NCBI RefSeq assembly: GCF_014641495.1
Contig: NZ_BMHV01000010.1
Span: forward strand, 62,001 to 126,000
Direction of reading: 5' to 3'
From: Terasakiella brassicae
GTDB lineage: Bacteria; Pseudomonadota; Alphaproteobacteria; Rhodospirillales; Terasakiellaceae
DNA length: 64,000 bases
Shown: positions 36,175-44,587 of the stretch, piece after piece
Position numbering within the stretch: the first letter of the stretch is position 1
How the letters are laid out: each line of letters starts with the position of its first letter
The notes under the pieces: generated by a model
What the model was told of the DNA's origin: nothing
What the model saw: the letters and a program-made list of their open reading frames with translations, nothing else
Database searches by the model: none
Made by a program: the position numbers and the translations under genes

Positions 36175-37715
36175 TGTGTAATCCCTTTCTTGGCAAGTGC
36201 ATTCAAGGCAGAGGCAGCAATCGCACTGCCACCGCGTCGTCCGCGCAATGTAATATAAGGCACACCCAGATCGCCCGCCAAGGCAATCAGCGTTTCTTTT
36301 GATTCCATTGCCCCAACAAAGCCGACCGGGCAGGCGACAATCAAGGCCGGTTTGGCAAAACGCCCATCAAGGATCCCTTGGATTAAATGGAACAAGGCCG
36401 TTGGCGCATTGCCGATCACAACAACCGATCCCTCCAGCCAATCGCCCCAAAATTCCAAGGCAGCGGCTGAACGGGTGGTGCCCAATTCTTCGGCCTTGGC
36501 AGGGGTACGCGCATCATTTAAGGTACAGACAACCGGATTATGTTGGGCGAGGCGCTTGCGGATAATGCCATGTGACACCATTTCCACATCCACCAAAATC
36601 GGACATCCCTTTGCCAGGGCCGTCCGCCCCACACTCGCGGCCCCCGCACTATAGGCGATATCCACACCAACATCCACATCCCCACAGGCGTGGATCATGC
36701 GAATGGCAACGTCTTGCATATCCTCATCAAAACCGGAAACATCGATATCATGTTCAATCATTTTCTGTGATTTGCGATAGATATCGTTTGGTGCACGCAA
36801 ATAACTGTTCAACCAATCAAGGGCTTGGTCCTTATCGCTTTTACCGACACCCAAGACCCAGCCTTCTTCGCGCACGACAATGTCTTTTTGATCATCACTT
36901 AACGAGGGATCCCCCGCAAACAGCGATGCCAGTTCCCCGACTTGATCCAATTCGGCATAATGGCGGGCAAGGGTACGCACCTGCAAGGCATCCTTTGGCA
37001 AATTGCCCTGTGCCTGTACCTTGATCTGAGAGGGGTAAATTTCTGCCAAGGTAATCGCACCCAAGGAATTCGCAGTCAATCCGGTTTCAAAGGGCCAGAC
37101 CTTGATTTGATCTTGCAACCACGCATGACGGCGCAACTGTTCCAGCCGGGCAATTCCCATCAGGGTTTGGGATCCCACACAACCTGTTCCCAAAAGCTGC
37201 CAGACAGGTTTTACCCCGGAAATCCGTTGTTCACACAAACGCATTTCATTGGTCAGCGGATTCATATAAGGCTTTTTACTTTCCAAAAATTCATTTTGCT
37301 GGGCTTTCGGGCAGCCCCAGAACGGCCCCGTTGTACCGCTGATTTTACGGTTTAATTCAGCCGCAACGGCGAAACGGTTATTGGAATTATCCGCTCCGTC
37401 CTTGATCATTGCTGATAAGCGTTGCCAGACACCGGACCAGTCTTGCGCCCCAATACTGGGGGCAAAATCTTTTGGGTATCCAAAGGCAAAATCGCATCCG
37501 ACCAATACGCGCAACCCCCGCGCGCTCAGATCACTCAGACGGTCAGCTAAATCCTGCATGGCGGTTTCGCGGGTTGTCGGGTTATGCAACGCCGTTTCAA
37601 CCAGTTTGGTGCCTTGGCGTTCCACCACACAATACCAGATACTGTCGGCACCCTTCTTCGGGGTTGAGGATGCCGACCAATCCACCATGACATAACTGTC
37701 AAACAAATGCGTCAT
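36171..37715 (-). CDS. cobH: Precorrin-8X methylmutase with long N-terminal RNase-H-like (DUF429-type) extension
   Basis: The 514-residue protein has a normal CobH/CbiC at residues about 305-514: DIYRKSQKMIEHD, catalytic His342 in RMIHACGDVDV, and the C-terminal PVGFVGAMESK and RGRRGGSAIAAS. It moves the C11 methyl to C12 to give hydrogenobyrinic acid. Residues 1-about 300 are extra. They begin YVMVDWSASSTPKKGADSIWY, continue LVGCDFAFGYPKDF near 71 and ITLAEIYPSQ near 221; acidic residues Asp12, Asp75 and Glu225 fit the RNase H-like DUF429 pattern. The role of this half is unknown. It lies 12 bp after cbiX. Confidence 0.9.
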   Translation of the reverse strand: MTHLFDSYVMVDWSASSTPKKGADSIWYCVVERQGTKLVETALHNPTTRETAMQDLADRLSDLSARGLRVLVGCDFAFGYPKDFAPSIGAQDWSGVWQRLSAMIKDGADNSNNRFAVAAELNRKISGTTGPFWGCPKAQQNEFLESKKPYMNPLTNEMRLCEQRISGVKPVWQLLGTGCVGSQTLMGIARLEQLRRHAWLQDQIKVWPFETGLTANSLGAITLAEIYPSQIKVQAQGNLPKDALQVRTLARHYAELDQVGELASLFAGDPSLSDDQKDIVVREEGWVLGVGKSDKDQALDWLNSYLRAPNDIYRKSQKMIEHDIDVSGFDEDMQDVAIRMIHACGDVDVGVDIAYSAGAASVGRTALAKGCPILVDVEMVSHGIIRKRLAQHNPVVCTLNDARTPAKAEELGTTRSAAALEFWGDWLEGSVVVIGNAPTALFHLIQGILDGRFAKPALIVACPVGFVGAMESKETLIALAGDLGVPYITLRGRRGGSAIAASALNALAKKGITQ

Positions 37716-37727
37716 AAGGGGCGGCCC

Positions 37728-38702
37728 TTACTTATCGTCCCCATGATCATGGGAATGATGATGGTGGTGCCCATGATGGTGATGATGACCGTGGTCATGC
37801 CCGTGATGATGGTCATGTTCACCATCGGTGCCAATGCCCATGACATGATGATGGTGACCGACCTGTGCGGCACCAACTTCGCCTTCATAACCAATGATTT
37901 GTTCGCGGTATTTACACAGTTGGCAGTTCATATTGTTTTCACCGCTGAGCATTTCTTCCACGCGGTCCACAAACGTATCAATCACCAGCGGATGATCTTT
38001 CAGATAACCAACTTTGACAAATTCAATATCCGGGTGATTGGCCGCGACTTCATCGGTTTGATCATAAATTCGGTTCACCAGAATACCGGTAAACAGGAAG
38101 TAAGGGATCACGACGACACGCTTGTAACCCAGCTTTGCCGCATGTTCCAAACCATCGGGGACGCGCGGGAACGCCACACCGGAATAACACACTTCACCCC
38201 AACCAAAACCCATGCCTTCCCACAGCATCCGCATGACTTTATGGACGTTGGAATTGGCGTCACTGTCATTGGTGCCGCGCCCAACCACCATCAATAAGGT
38301 ATCCTTGCGCGCAACCTCATCCGGACAGTTTGCTTCGGCTTCTTCAATACGTTGTTTACAGACTTCCAGCAAACGACGATCAATTGCTAGTTCGCGCCCA
38401 AAACGCACATCCAGATCGGCATGTTCGGCGGCAAAATTGTTTACTTCGCTCGGCAAATCATTTTTAACGTGGCCGGCGGCAAACAACATACCGGGAACGC
38501 ACAGGATTTGTTTGGCCCCGCGTTCAACCAGTTTATCCAACCCGGTACGGATGATCGGTTTGGCAAATTCCAAGAAGCCACTTTCCACATCACGATCGGG
38601 GAAGCGTTCACGTAAATTTTTTGCCAAAAGATTGAATTCTTCAACAGCGCCTTCGTCGCGGCTGCCGTGACCGCAGATCATAATAGCGGGTTTATCGGAC
38701 AT
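37728..38702 (-). CDS. cbiX: Sirohydrochlorin cobaltochelatase CbiX (long form) with MxCxxC motif and His-rich tail
   Basis: The 324-residue protein has two chelatase halves (CbiX-L). Likely metal-handling residues are His12 in ICGHGSRDEG and His78 in FAAGHVKND. Near the end, Met258-x-Cys260-x-x-Cys263 matches the MxCxxC motif reported to hold an iron-sulfur cluster in Bacillus megaterium CbiX. The last 40 residues carry about 22 histidines in short runs and likely bind cobalt or nickel. It inserts cobalt into sirohydrochlorin early in B12 synthesis. It is the first gene of the operon; AGGAG lies 6 nt before the ATG. Confidence 0.94.
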   Translation of the reverse strand: MSDKPAIMICGHGSRDEGAVEEFNLLAKNLRERFPDRDVESGFLEFAKPIIRTGLDKLVERGAKQILCVPGMLFAAGHVKNDLPSEVNNFAAEHADLDVRFGRELAIDRRLLEVCKQRIEEAEANCPDEVARKDTLLMVVGRGTNDSDANSNVHKVMRMLWEGMGFGWGEVCYSGVAFPRVPDGLEHAAKLGYKRVVVIPYFLFTGILVNRIYDQTDEVAANHPDIEFVKVGYLKDHPLVIDTFVDRVEEMLSGENNMNCQLCKYREQIIGYEGEVGAAQVGHHHHVMGIGTDGEHDHHHGHDHGHHHHHGHHHHHSHDHGDDK

Positions 38703-38724
38703 GGGAGTCTCCTATATTTTATGT

Positions 38725-38769
38725 CTTGCCTTACAGCATCAGACCGTGAAGCTTTGCCTTACAGCATCA
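38725..38769. repeat. Short direct repeat upstream of cbiX
   Basis: A 16-bp unit (TTGCCTTACAGCATCA) occurs at 38726-38741 and again at 38754-38769, 28 bp apart. It lies in the 139-bp gap that must hold the corrin operon promoter. It might be a paired regulator site or a small slippage duplication. No B12-box-like sequence is recognisable here. Confidence 0.6.
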
Positions 38770-38841
38770 AGCCTTATTTCGAGGCCATGATGTAGCGTTT
38801 TGTGACGTTCAAGGCAAGGATATTGTTTGGTTACTTAACGA

Positions 38842-39843
38842 TTAAACCATCCAGAATGTAATCACAATTAAAGCCAGCCCTGCCAGATAAAGCGTTTCCA
38901 CCAACATTAAAACCAACGGCATCCAACCGACCTTGACCAAGGCGGCAAATGACGTCTTCATCCCCAAGGCAGCGACCGCCATCACAATACACCAGCGCGA
39001 TACATCAATCAGGGAACCGGAAATCACAACAGGGATGTCCACGCTGCTGTTTAAAATGACCAAGGCCACAAACCCCAGCACAAACCACGGAAACGGTAAT
39101 TTCGCTTCACTCGTCTTATCTGCCTTAAGATGGGCACGCGCCACCATCATCACAATCAAAACCACGGGTAACAGCATGGCAACACGTAACAGCTTGACAA
39201 CGGTTGCCACATCCCCTGTATGATCGGACACACCGTATCCCGCCCCAACCACCTGTGCGACATCATGAATGGTTGCCCCCAAAAACACACCGGTTTGTTG
39301 TTCATCCAAACCAAGGGCGGCGGCAATGATAGGGTAGATCACCATCGCCATCGTGCTGAAAGCCGTTACCGTGACAACCGTGAAAATGGTATCACGTTCC
39401 CCATCTTTTCCCTGTGGTAAAACAGATGACAACGCCATTGCGGCTGATGCCCCACAGATGGCAACGGCCCCACCGGTCAAACACCCGAATGCTGTCTTTT
39501 TTGTGAAAAGACGGGTCAAACCGATCCCCAAAAAGATCGTCGTGACCACCCCGGCAATCACCAGCACAACCGGGATCAGACCAAGGTCCTGCAAGGCGGC
39601 AAAGGATATGCGCAATCCTAACAAGGCAACGCCGATACGCAAAACCTGTTTGGCCGCCATATCAATCCCTTGGGCACATCTTTCATGTTCGGACAAAAAA
39701 TTAAACGCAATCCCCAGCAACAAGGCAAACAACATCGTCGGTGCGCCATAATGATCGGACAGAAACACCGCCGCGATTGCAATCGTCAGAGCCACCAACA
39801 GACCGGAAAATCTGTCCCGATAAAAATTTCCGATGTGTTCCAT
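38842..39843 (-). CDS. YeiH-family putative sulfate exporter / conserved membrane protein
   Basis: The 333-residue protein has about ten membrane helices and the family landmarks ALLLGIAFNFLSEH near 40, GVALLGLRISFAALQDLG near 70, GAVAICGASAAMALSSVLP near 128 and GATIHDVAQVVGAGYGVSD near 190. It belongs to PF03601 (YeiH); members have been called putative sulfate or sulfonate exporters, but evidence is thin. It stands 139 bp downstream-side of cbiX in the same direction but is transcribed before it; it could share a message, though the gap suggests separate units. Confidence 0.87.
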   Translation of the reverse strand: MEHIGNFYRDRFSGLLVALTIAIAAVFLSDHYGAPTMLFALLLGIAFNFLSEHERCAQGIDMAAKQVLRIGVALLGLRISFAALQDLGLIPVVLVIAGVVTTIFLGIGLTRLFTKKTAFGCLTGGAVAICGASAAMALSSVLPQGKDGERDTIFTVVTVTAFSTMAMVIYPIIAAALGLDEQQTGVFLGATIHDVAQVVGAGYGVSDHTGDVATVVKLLRVAMLLPVVLIVMMVARAHLKADKTSEAKLPFPWFVLGFVALVILNSSVDIPVVISGSLIDVSRWCIVMAVAALGMKTSFAALVKVGWMPLVLMLVETLYLAGLALIVITFWMV

Positions 39844-40001
39844 CGTCTCTGTACCTTGCTGAGGAGTTTTTCATTAGAGGCTACATCATAGCAGCCTGCA
39901 TTGTTAAAATCTTTTTAAAACCGATCACGCAGACGTGTTTTGTTTTCTTGATCCATCTCAGGCAGAATTTCAGAAAGACACAATTGATGAAAGGTTCGAT
40001 C

Positions 40002-40463
40002 ATGTTTCGCCTCTTGGCTGTTTTAAGCATATTGTCTGCGTTTACGTCCCAGAACGCCGATGCCGCCCAGGTGATTACCCTGACCCAAACCCCTTGCCAG
40101 TTTATTGAAGCTGAAAACGGGATTGACCACGCCATAACATCTACTTCCGCCAAAGATTGCGAAGCCTACAATCGCCAGACACAAGCAGAACGTCTGAAAA
40201 CAGCAAAAGTCCTGACCCTGAAAGCCGGTACATATACGTTCCGCGTCAAAAATGAAAATGTACCTTACGAACTCGGTTTTTGGCTGCGAGACAAAGATTA
40301 CAACTGGAAAAACCCGCTGCACAAATTGACCAAGACCAGTATCTCGGGTGGCGGTCTGACAACGGGCGTCAGTCAGGATTATGAGGTCGAATTAAAACCC
40401 GGGGAATATCTGTATTCCTGCCCTTTAAATCCGACACCGGATTACAAACTGATTGTTGAATAA
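40002..40463 (+). CDS. Secreted protein with cupredoxin-like C terminus, function unknown
   Basis: The 153-residue protein has a signal peptide (MFRLLAVLSILSAFTSQNADAA) and a beta-rich body. The end, PGEYLYSCPLNPTPDYKLIVE, resembles the last two strands of cupredoxins, where a Cys follows a GxYxYxC strand; however the usual downstream His and Met copper ligands are absent. Cysteines at about 36, 57 and in YSC are the only ones. The ATG at 40002 has AAGG 7 nt upstream; an ATG at 39987 in the same frame is an alternative. It is divergent from the YeiH-like gene. I cannot name a function. Confidence 0.75.
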   Translation: MFRLLAVLSILSAFTSQNADAAQVITLTQTPCQFIEAENGIDHAITSTSAKDCEAYNRQTQAERLKTAKVLTLKAGTYTFRVKNENVPYELGFWLRDKDYNWKNPLHKLTKTSISGGGLTTGVSQDYEVELKPGEYLYSCPLNPTPDYKLIVE

Positions 40464-40579
40464 TGCGCCCCCGACCAGCCATACGATCTTATTGGTAAAG
40501 AGCGTTTGTTTTTTATGGACTTTCCATGTCATTTCAGCCAAGAATCGCCCTTTCGGGCAATCCTTGACATAAAGCTGAC

Positions 40580-42034
40580 ATGAAACTCGACCTGCGACCT
40601 ATATATTTCATCATCGGTCTTTTGCTAATGACATTGGCTTTGGGTATGTTACTCCCCATGTTTGTCGATATGGCGCAAGATAACCCGGATTGGCAAGTCT
40701 TTATGCTCTCTTCCGGCGTGACCCTGTTTGTCGGTATCGCACTGGCCTTGGCAGGGCGCAGTCGGGAAAAAATGTATTTCTCCATTCGCCAAGGCTTCAT
40801 CATGGCAACGTTCAGTTGGCTTGTAATGACGATCTTTGCCGCTCTGCCCTTTGCTTTTTCCGAACTGGATATGTCCTACACCGATGCGTTTTTCGAGGCC
40901 ATGTCCGGCATCACCACCACCGGGTCAACGGTCATTTCCGGGCTGGATTATGCCCCGCCGGGCCTGCTGTTATGGCGGGCTCTGCTGCAATGGCTCGGCG
41001 GGATCGGGATCATTGTCATGGCGGTTGCGATCCTGCCCATGCTGCACGTTGGGGGGATGCAGCTTTTTAAGGTGGAAGCGTTTGAAGCATCGGATAAAGC
41101 CTTGCCCAAGGCCGCACAAATTTCAGCTGGAATTTCTGTCATTTACCTTGCCCTGACCGCCATTTGGGCCGTGGCCCTGTGGTTTGCAGGAATGACCCCG
41201 TTTGAAGCCGCCTGCCATGCCATGACCACCATTGCAACAGGTGGCTTTTCCACATCCGATGGATCGGTGGGGCATTTCGATAGCGGGACAATCGATGGGA
41301 TCATCACATTGGGTATGATTATCGGTTCCCTGCCCTTTATGCTGTATTTACGCACCTTGCGCGGTAATTATCAGGCGCTGATCAAAGATTCACAGGTCCA
41401 GTGGTTCATGGTGATTATCTTTTTATTGATTGCACTGGCCACCGGGTTCTTATGGCTGCAAGAAGGTTACGATCCCATCCATTCGTTACGTTACGGCGCC
41501 TTCAACGTGGTTTCCATCATCACCGGCACAGGCTACGCCACAACTGACTATCAGGTCTGGGGCCATTTTGCCTGGCCGATCTTTTTCTTTATTATGTTTA
41601 TCGGGGGCTGTTCCGGTTCCACGACTTGCGGGATCAAGATCTTTCGTTTTCAGGTTCTTTATGCCGCAGCAAAAACCCAGATCAGACGCCTGCTGGAACC
41701 TCACGGTGTTTTCATCCCTTATTATAACCGCCGTCCAATCCCGGACGAAGTTATGACCTCGGTTCTCAGCTTCTTCTTTATCTTTGGGGTCTGCTTTGCC
41801 CTTTTGACAATGGCACTTGGTATGATGGGACTGGACTATGTAACGGCCATCACCAGTGCGGCAACCGCACTTGCCAACGTTGGCCCTGCCTTGGGTGAAG
41901 TTGCAGGACCGAGCGGTAATTTCCAGACATTCCCGGATGCCGCCAAATGGGTGATGTCATTTGGCATGCTGCTCGGGCGGCTTGAATTATTTACCGTCCT
42001 CGTGCTGTTTATGCCGACTTTCTGGCGCGGTTAA
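40580..42034 (+). CDS. trkH: TrkH-family potassium uptake channel subunit
   Basis: The 484-residue membrane protein has the four pore-loop repeats of the TrkH/KtrB superfamily. Selectivity-filter stretches are GITTTGSTVI near 111, TTIATGGFSTSD near 215, ITGTGYATTDY near 315 and ALANVGPALGEVAGPSGNF near 430. It transports K+ together with a cytoplasmic, NAD-binding TrkA subunit, which is not in this window. It ends directly against the convergent lipoprotein gene (stop codons adjacent at 42034/42035). Confidence 0.95.
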   Translation: MKLDLRPIYFIIGLLLMTLALGMLLPMFVDMAQDNPDWQVFMLSSGVTLFVGIALALAGRSREKMYFSIRQGFIMATFSWLVMTIFAALPFAFSELDMSYTDAFFEAMSGITTTGSTVISGLDYAPPGLLLWRALLQWLGGIGIIVMAVAILPMLHVGGMQLFKVEAFEASDKALPKAAQISAGISVIYLALTAIWAVALWFAGMTPFEAACHAMTTIATGGFSTSDGSVGHFDSGTIDGIITLGMIIGSLPFMLYLRTLRGNYQALIKDSQVQWFMVIIFLLIALATGFLWLQEGYDPIHSLRYGAFNVVSIITGTGYATTDYQVWGHFAWPIFFFIMFIGGCSGSTTCGIKIFRFQVLYAAAKTQIRRLLEPHGVFIPYYNRRPIPDEVMTSVLSFFFIFGVCFALLTMALGMMGLDYVTAITSAATALANVGPALGEVAGPSGNFQTFPDAAKWVMSFGMLLGRLELFTVLVLFMPTFWRG

Positions 42035-42601
42035 TTAGAAAGATTGCGTCCGGATATTTTCCGTCATCACCTGATTAAAATCAGCCATCAATTTTTCCAG
42101 AAGCTCGTACCATTTTTTTTCAAGTTCCAGAAGGCTGGTATCTTCTGATACCGTCATATAACGATGTGCCTTTGCTGTCGCAAAGCCTTTATTTTTACCT
42201 TGGGCATCATAGACATCCAAGCGCCCGTCCACAGTCAGGTCATAGCGTTCAGACTGGTCCGTGGTAAAGACACCTTTGATACCTGTCTGTTTTTCCAGTT
42301 TATTTTCAACGGTCGAGGCTTCTAAAATCGTGAAAACGGCCCGTCCACCGGATCCGTTTGGTTGCAATCGATCATAAGCCCATTGCGTCATCGCCTGTTT
42401 TGGTGACGTTGGCAGACGGTGGGAAATTTCCTTACCTTCAACACTGGTGACACTTTTATTCACAACATCCAGTTTTGCCGCTTGCACCACAATGGGTGCA
42501 AGATGCTTAAAGGTCATTTCCGGCAGATTTTGCACCGGCGGCGTATTCGTACAAGCCGAGATCAGAAGTACACCTGCGAAAGCAAAAATCCATTTTTTCA
42601 T
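42035..42601 (-). CDS. Putative lipoprotein of unknown function
   Basis: The protein (188 residues from the ATG at 42601; a TTG at 42607 is also in frame) has a lipoprotein signal peptide MKKWIFAFAGVLLISAC with the lipid-attachment Cys at 17-18. The mature part mixes beta strands and a long C-terminal helix (SLLELEKKWYELLEKLMADF). I do not recognise a family with confidence. It is likely anchored in the outer or inner membrane. hslO lies upstream on another minus-strand unit, and trkH ends at the next base. Confidence 0.75.
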   Translation of the reverse strand: MKKWIFAFAGVLLISACTNTPPVQNLPEMTFKHLAPIVVQAAKLDVVNKSVTSVEGKEISHRLPTSPKQAMTQWAYDRLQPNGSGGRAVFTILEASTVENKLEKQTGIKGVFTTDQSERYDLTVDGRLDVYDAQGKNKGFATAKAHRYMTVSEDTSLLELEKKWYELLEKLMADFNQVMTENIRTQSF

Positions 42602-42661
42602 ATCCAAGACCTATGTCGTTATTTGCACCGACACCCAGTGAACGCACAAACGTTTCAATTG

Positions 42662-43591
42662 TCAATGTTTGACGGCTTGTTCCGCCTGTTTTTCATCGCG
42701 CAGTTCTGTTAAACGGTCTTTGCTAAACGTGTAGTTTGTGGAACAAAAGTGACACGTAACCGTTGTTCCGCCTTCTTCGATCATATCGTTTAGTTCCGGC
42801 ACTGGCATGCCCTTCAATGTTGCGCTCAGACGTTCTTCTGAACAGCGGCATTCCTGATGGATGGCCTTGGTTTCATAGACACGCACGCCTTCTTCATGGA
42901 ACAAGCGATAAGGCAGGTCCGCCATACCGAGGCTGGCATCCAGCATTTCCGCCTCCGTCAGACTTTTCAGCATAATGGAAGCATGGTTCCATTTTTCACG
43001 CGCCTCTTCATCATTGCCGCTTTCATCGGGCAAACGCTGGATCATCACCACACAAATTCCGCTGTCACCATGTGCGATTTTAAACGCCGTATCCAGCTGT
43101 TCTGAATTTTTAAAATAGTTGTAGGCACATTCGCTTAAAGACTGACCTTCCAACGCCGTCAATCCTTGATAAGGCTGCATATGTTTGCCTTGATCAACGG
43201 TAAAGGCCAAACGCCCGGTTCCCAACAGGGTTTCCACACTCGGTTCAACATCCTTGCCCAAGGCAGCCAGTTTATCCATATCAAAACCGGCATAACCGCG
43301 CAAACCGCCCTCAGACGTAATATCGCTGACCAGTGCCTTGATCGGGCCGGCCCCTTCGCCTTCGGAAATCGCCTGAAGAGAAAAAACACCGTCATATTTT
43401 AACCCGGACGCCAGCGCAACCGTCAGGCCCATTGCTTCGCTTAAGATATCGGCAATCGGTTTAGGATATTTATGGGCATCCAAGATCTTATGAACGGACG
43501 CCCCCAAACGAATGACCCGGCCACGAATATCCAGTTCATCAACCTGAAACGGTAAAACGCGGTCTTCCAACAATTGTTTGCTCATTTTCAT
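42662..43591 (-). CDS. hslO: Redox-regulated chaperone Hsp33
   Basis: The 309-residue protein matches Hsp33: N-terminal core domain (about 10-230) and a zinc-binding redox switch with Cys248-x-Cys250 and Cys280-x-x-Cys283. Oxidation releases zinc and turns it into a holdase for unfolding proteins. The start is uncertain: ATG 43591, ATG 43585 and TTG 43597 lie within 12 bp; 43591 is chosen by length and the preceding TTGAG. It lies 81 bp after argF on the same strand and may be co-transcribed. Confidence 0.95.
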   Translation of the reverse strand: MKMSKQLLEDRVLPFQVDELDIRGRVIRLGASVHKILDAHKYPKPIADILSEAMGLTVALASGLKYDGVFSLQAISEGEGAGPIKALVSDITSEGGLRGYAGFDMDKLAALGKDVEPSVETLLGTGRLAFTVDQGKHMQPYQGLTALEGQSLSECAYNYFKNSEQLDTAFKIAHGDSGICVVMIQRLPDESGNDEEAREKWNHASIMLKSLTEAEMLDASLGMADLPYRLFHEEGVRVYETKAIHQECRCSEERLSATLKGMPVPELNDMIEEGGTTVTCHFCSTNYTFSKDRLTELRDEKQAEQAVKH

Positions 43592-43678
43592 ACTCAACAG
43601 AACAGGTACGCCCCCAACCGTAACAAAACGGATCAGGGGCGCAACAAAATTAAACCTTGGCTGTTATATAGTCACAGA

Positions 43679-44587
43679 TTACATCATTGACCAGACCATA
43701 ACGCCTTTTTGAGCATGGAGACGGTTTTCCGCCTCGTCCCAAACGACGGAATTCACCCCGTCGATCACCTCGTCGGTAACTTCCTCGTTACGGTGTGCCG
43801 GTAAACAATGCAGGAACAAGGCATCATTTTCCGCCTGTGCCATCAAATCTGCATTGACCTGATAAGGGGTCAACAATTCCATCCGGCGATCATAATCCGT
43901 ATCACCCATAGATACCCATGTATCGGTCACAATAACGTCCGATCCACTGGCCGCCTGTTTGGGGTCTTTGACCACAGACACATTCCCGCCTGCGTTAGCG
44001 GCCCAATCCAGATAATGATCATCGACCATCAATTCATCCGGGCAGCACAGACGTAATTCAAAACCGAAACGGGTTGCCGCCTCCACATAAGAATTGGCCA
44101 TATTGTTGCCATCGCCAATCCATGTCACCACTTTGCCGCCAATGGGGCCACGATGTTCTTCAATCGTCATAATATCAGCCATCAATTGACAGGGATGGCT
44201 GTTATCCGTCAGGGCGTTGATGACAGGCACCGTACAGTAATGTGCCATTTCCATCAGTTTTTCATGGGAATCTGTGCGCAACATCACGCCATCAACCATA
44301 CGTGACAGAACGCGTGCGGTATCGGCAATCGTTTCACCGCGACCCAATTGGGAATTATCGCCCATGATCACCAGCGGGTGACCGCCCAGTTGCACCATAC
44401 CGACTTCAAAAGAAACACGCGTACGGGTACTGGGTTTTTCAAAAATCATCGCCAGCGTTTTACCGGCAAGCGGTGACATGCCACCAATGACGTTCATGCC
44501 ATTTTTGTAACTTATAGCATGATCCAAAATCTGGCGCAGATCACTGACGTCCAATTCACTTAAATCTAAAAAATGCTTCGGTTTCAT
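43679..44587 (-). CDS. argF: Ornithine carbamoyltransferase
   Basis: The 302-residue enzyme makes citrulline from ornithine and carbamoyl phosphate in arginine synthesis. The carbamoyl-phosphate loop KPSTRTRVSFE (51-61), the HPCQ motif in DNSHPCQLMADI and the ornithine-site HCLPAHRNEEV are all present. Length is normal for the anabolic enzyme. Its ATG overlaps the argD stop by one base (44587), so argD-argF are translated from one message. Confidence 0.97.
   Translation of the reverse strand: MKPKHFLDLSELDVSDLRQILDHAISYKNGMNVIGGMSPLAGKTLAMIFEKPSTRTRVSFEVGMVQLGGHPLVIMGDNSQLGRGETIADTARVLSRMVDGVMLRTDSHEKLMEMAHYCTVPVINALTDNSHPCQLMADIMTIEEHRGPIGGKVVTWIGDGNNMANSYVEAATRFGFELRLCCPDELMVDDHYLDWAANAGGNVSVVKDPKQAASGSDVIVTDTWVSMGDTDYDRRMELLTPYQVNADLMAQAENDALFLHCLPAHRNEEVTDEVIDGVNSVVWDEAENRLHAQKGVMVWSMM

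Noticed and set aside
37707-38297. Long plus-strand frame rich in Met and Val opposite cbiX
   Set aside because: It is the antisense of the His-codon (CAT/CAC) tail and body of CbiX; no ribosome-binding site and no homology.
38703-38841. Possible cobalamin riboswitch before cbiX
   Set aside because: The gap is only 139 bp, and I could not find the conserved B12-box or receptor-core sequences on the minus strand.
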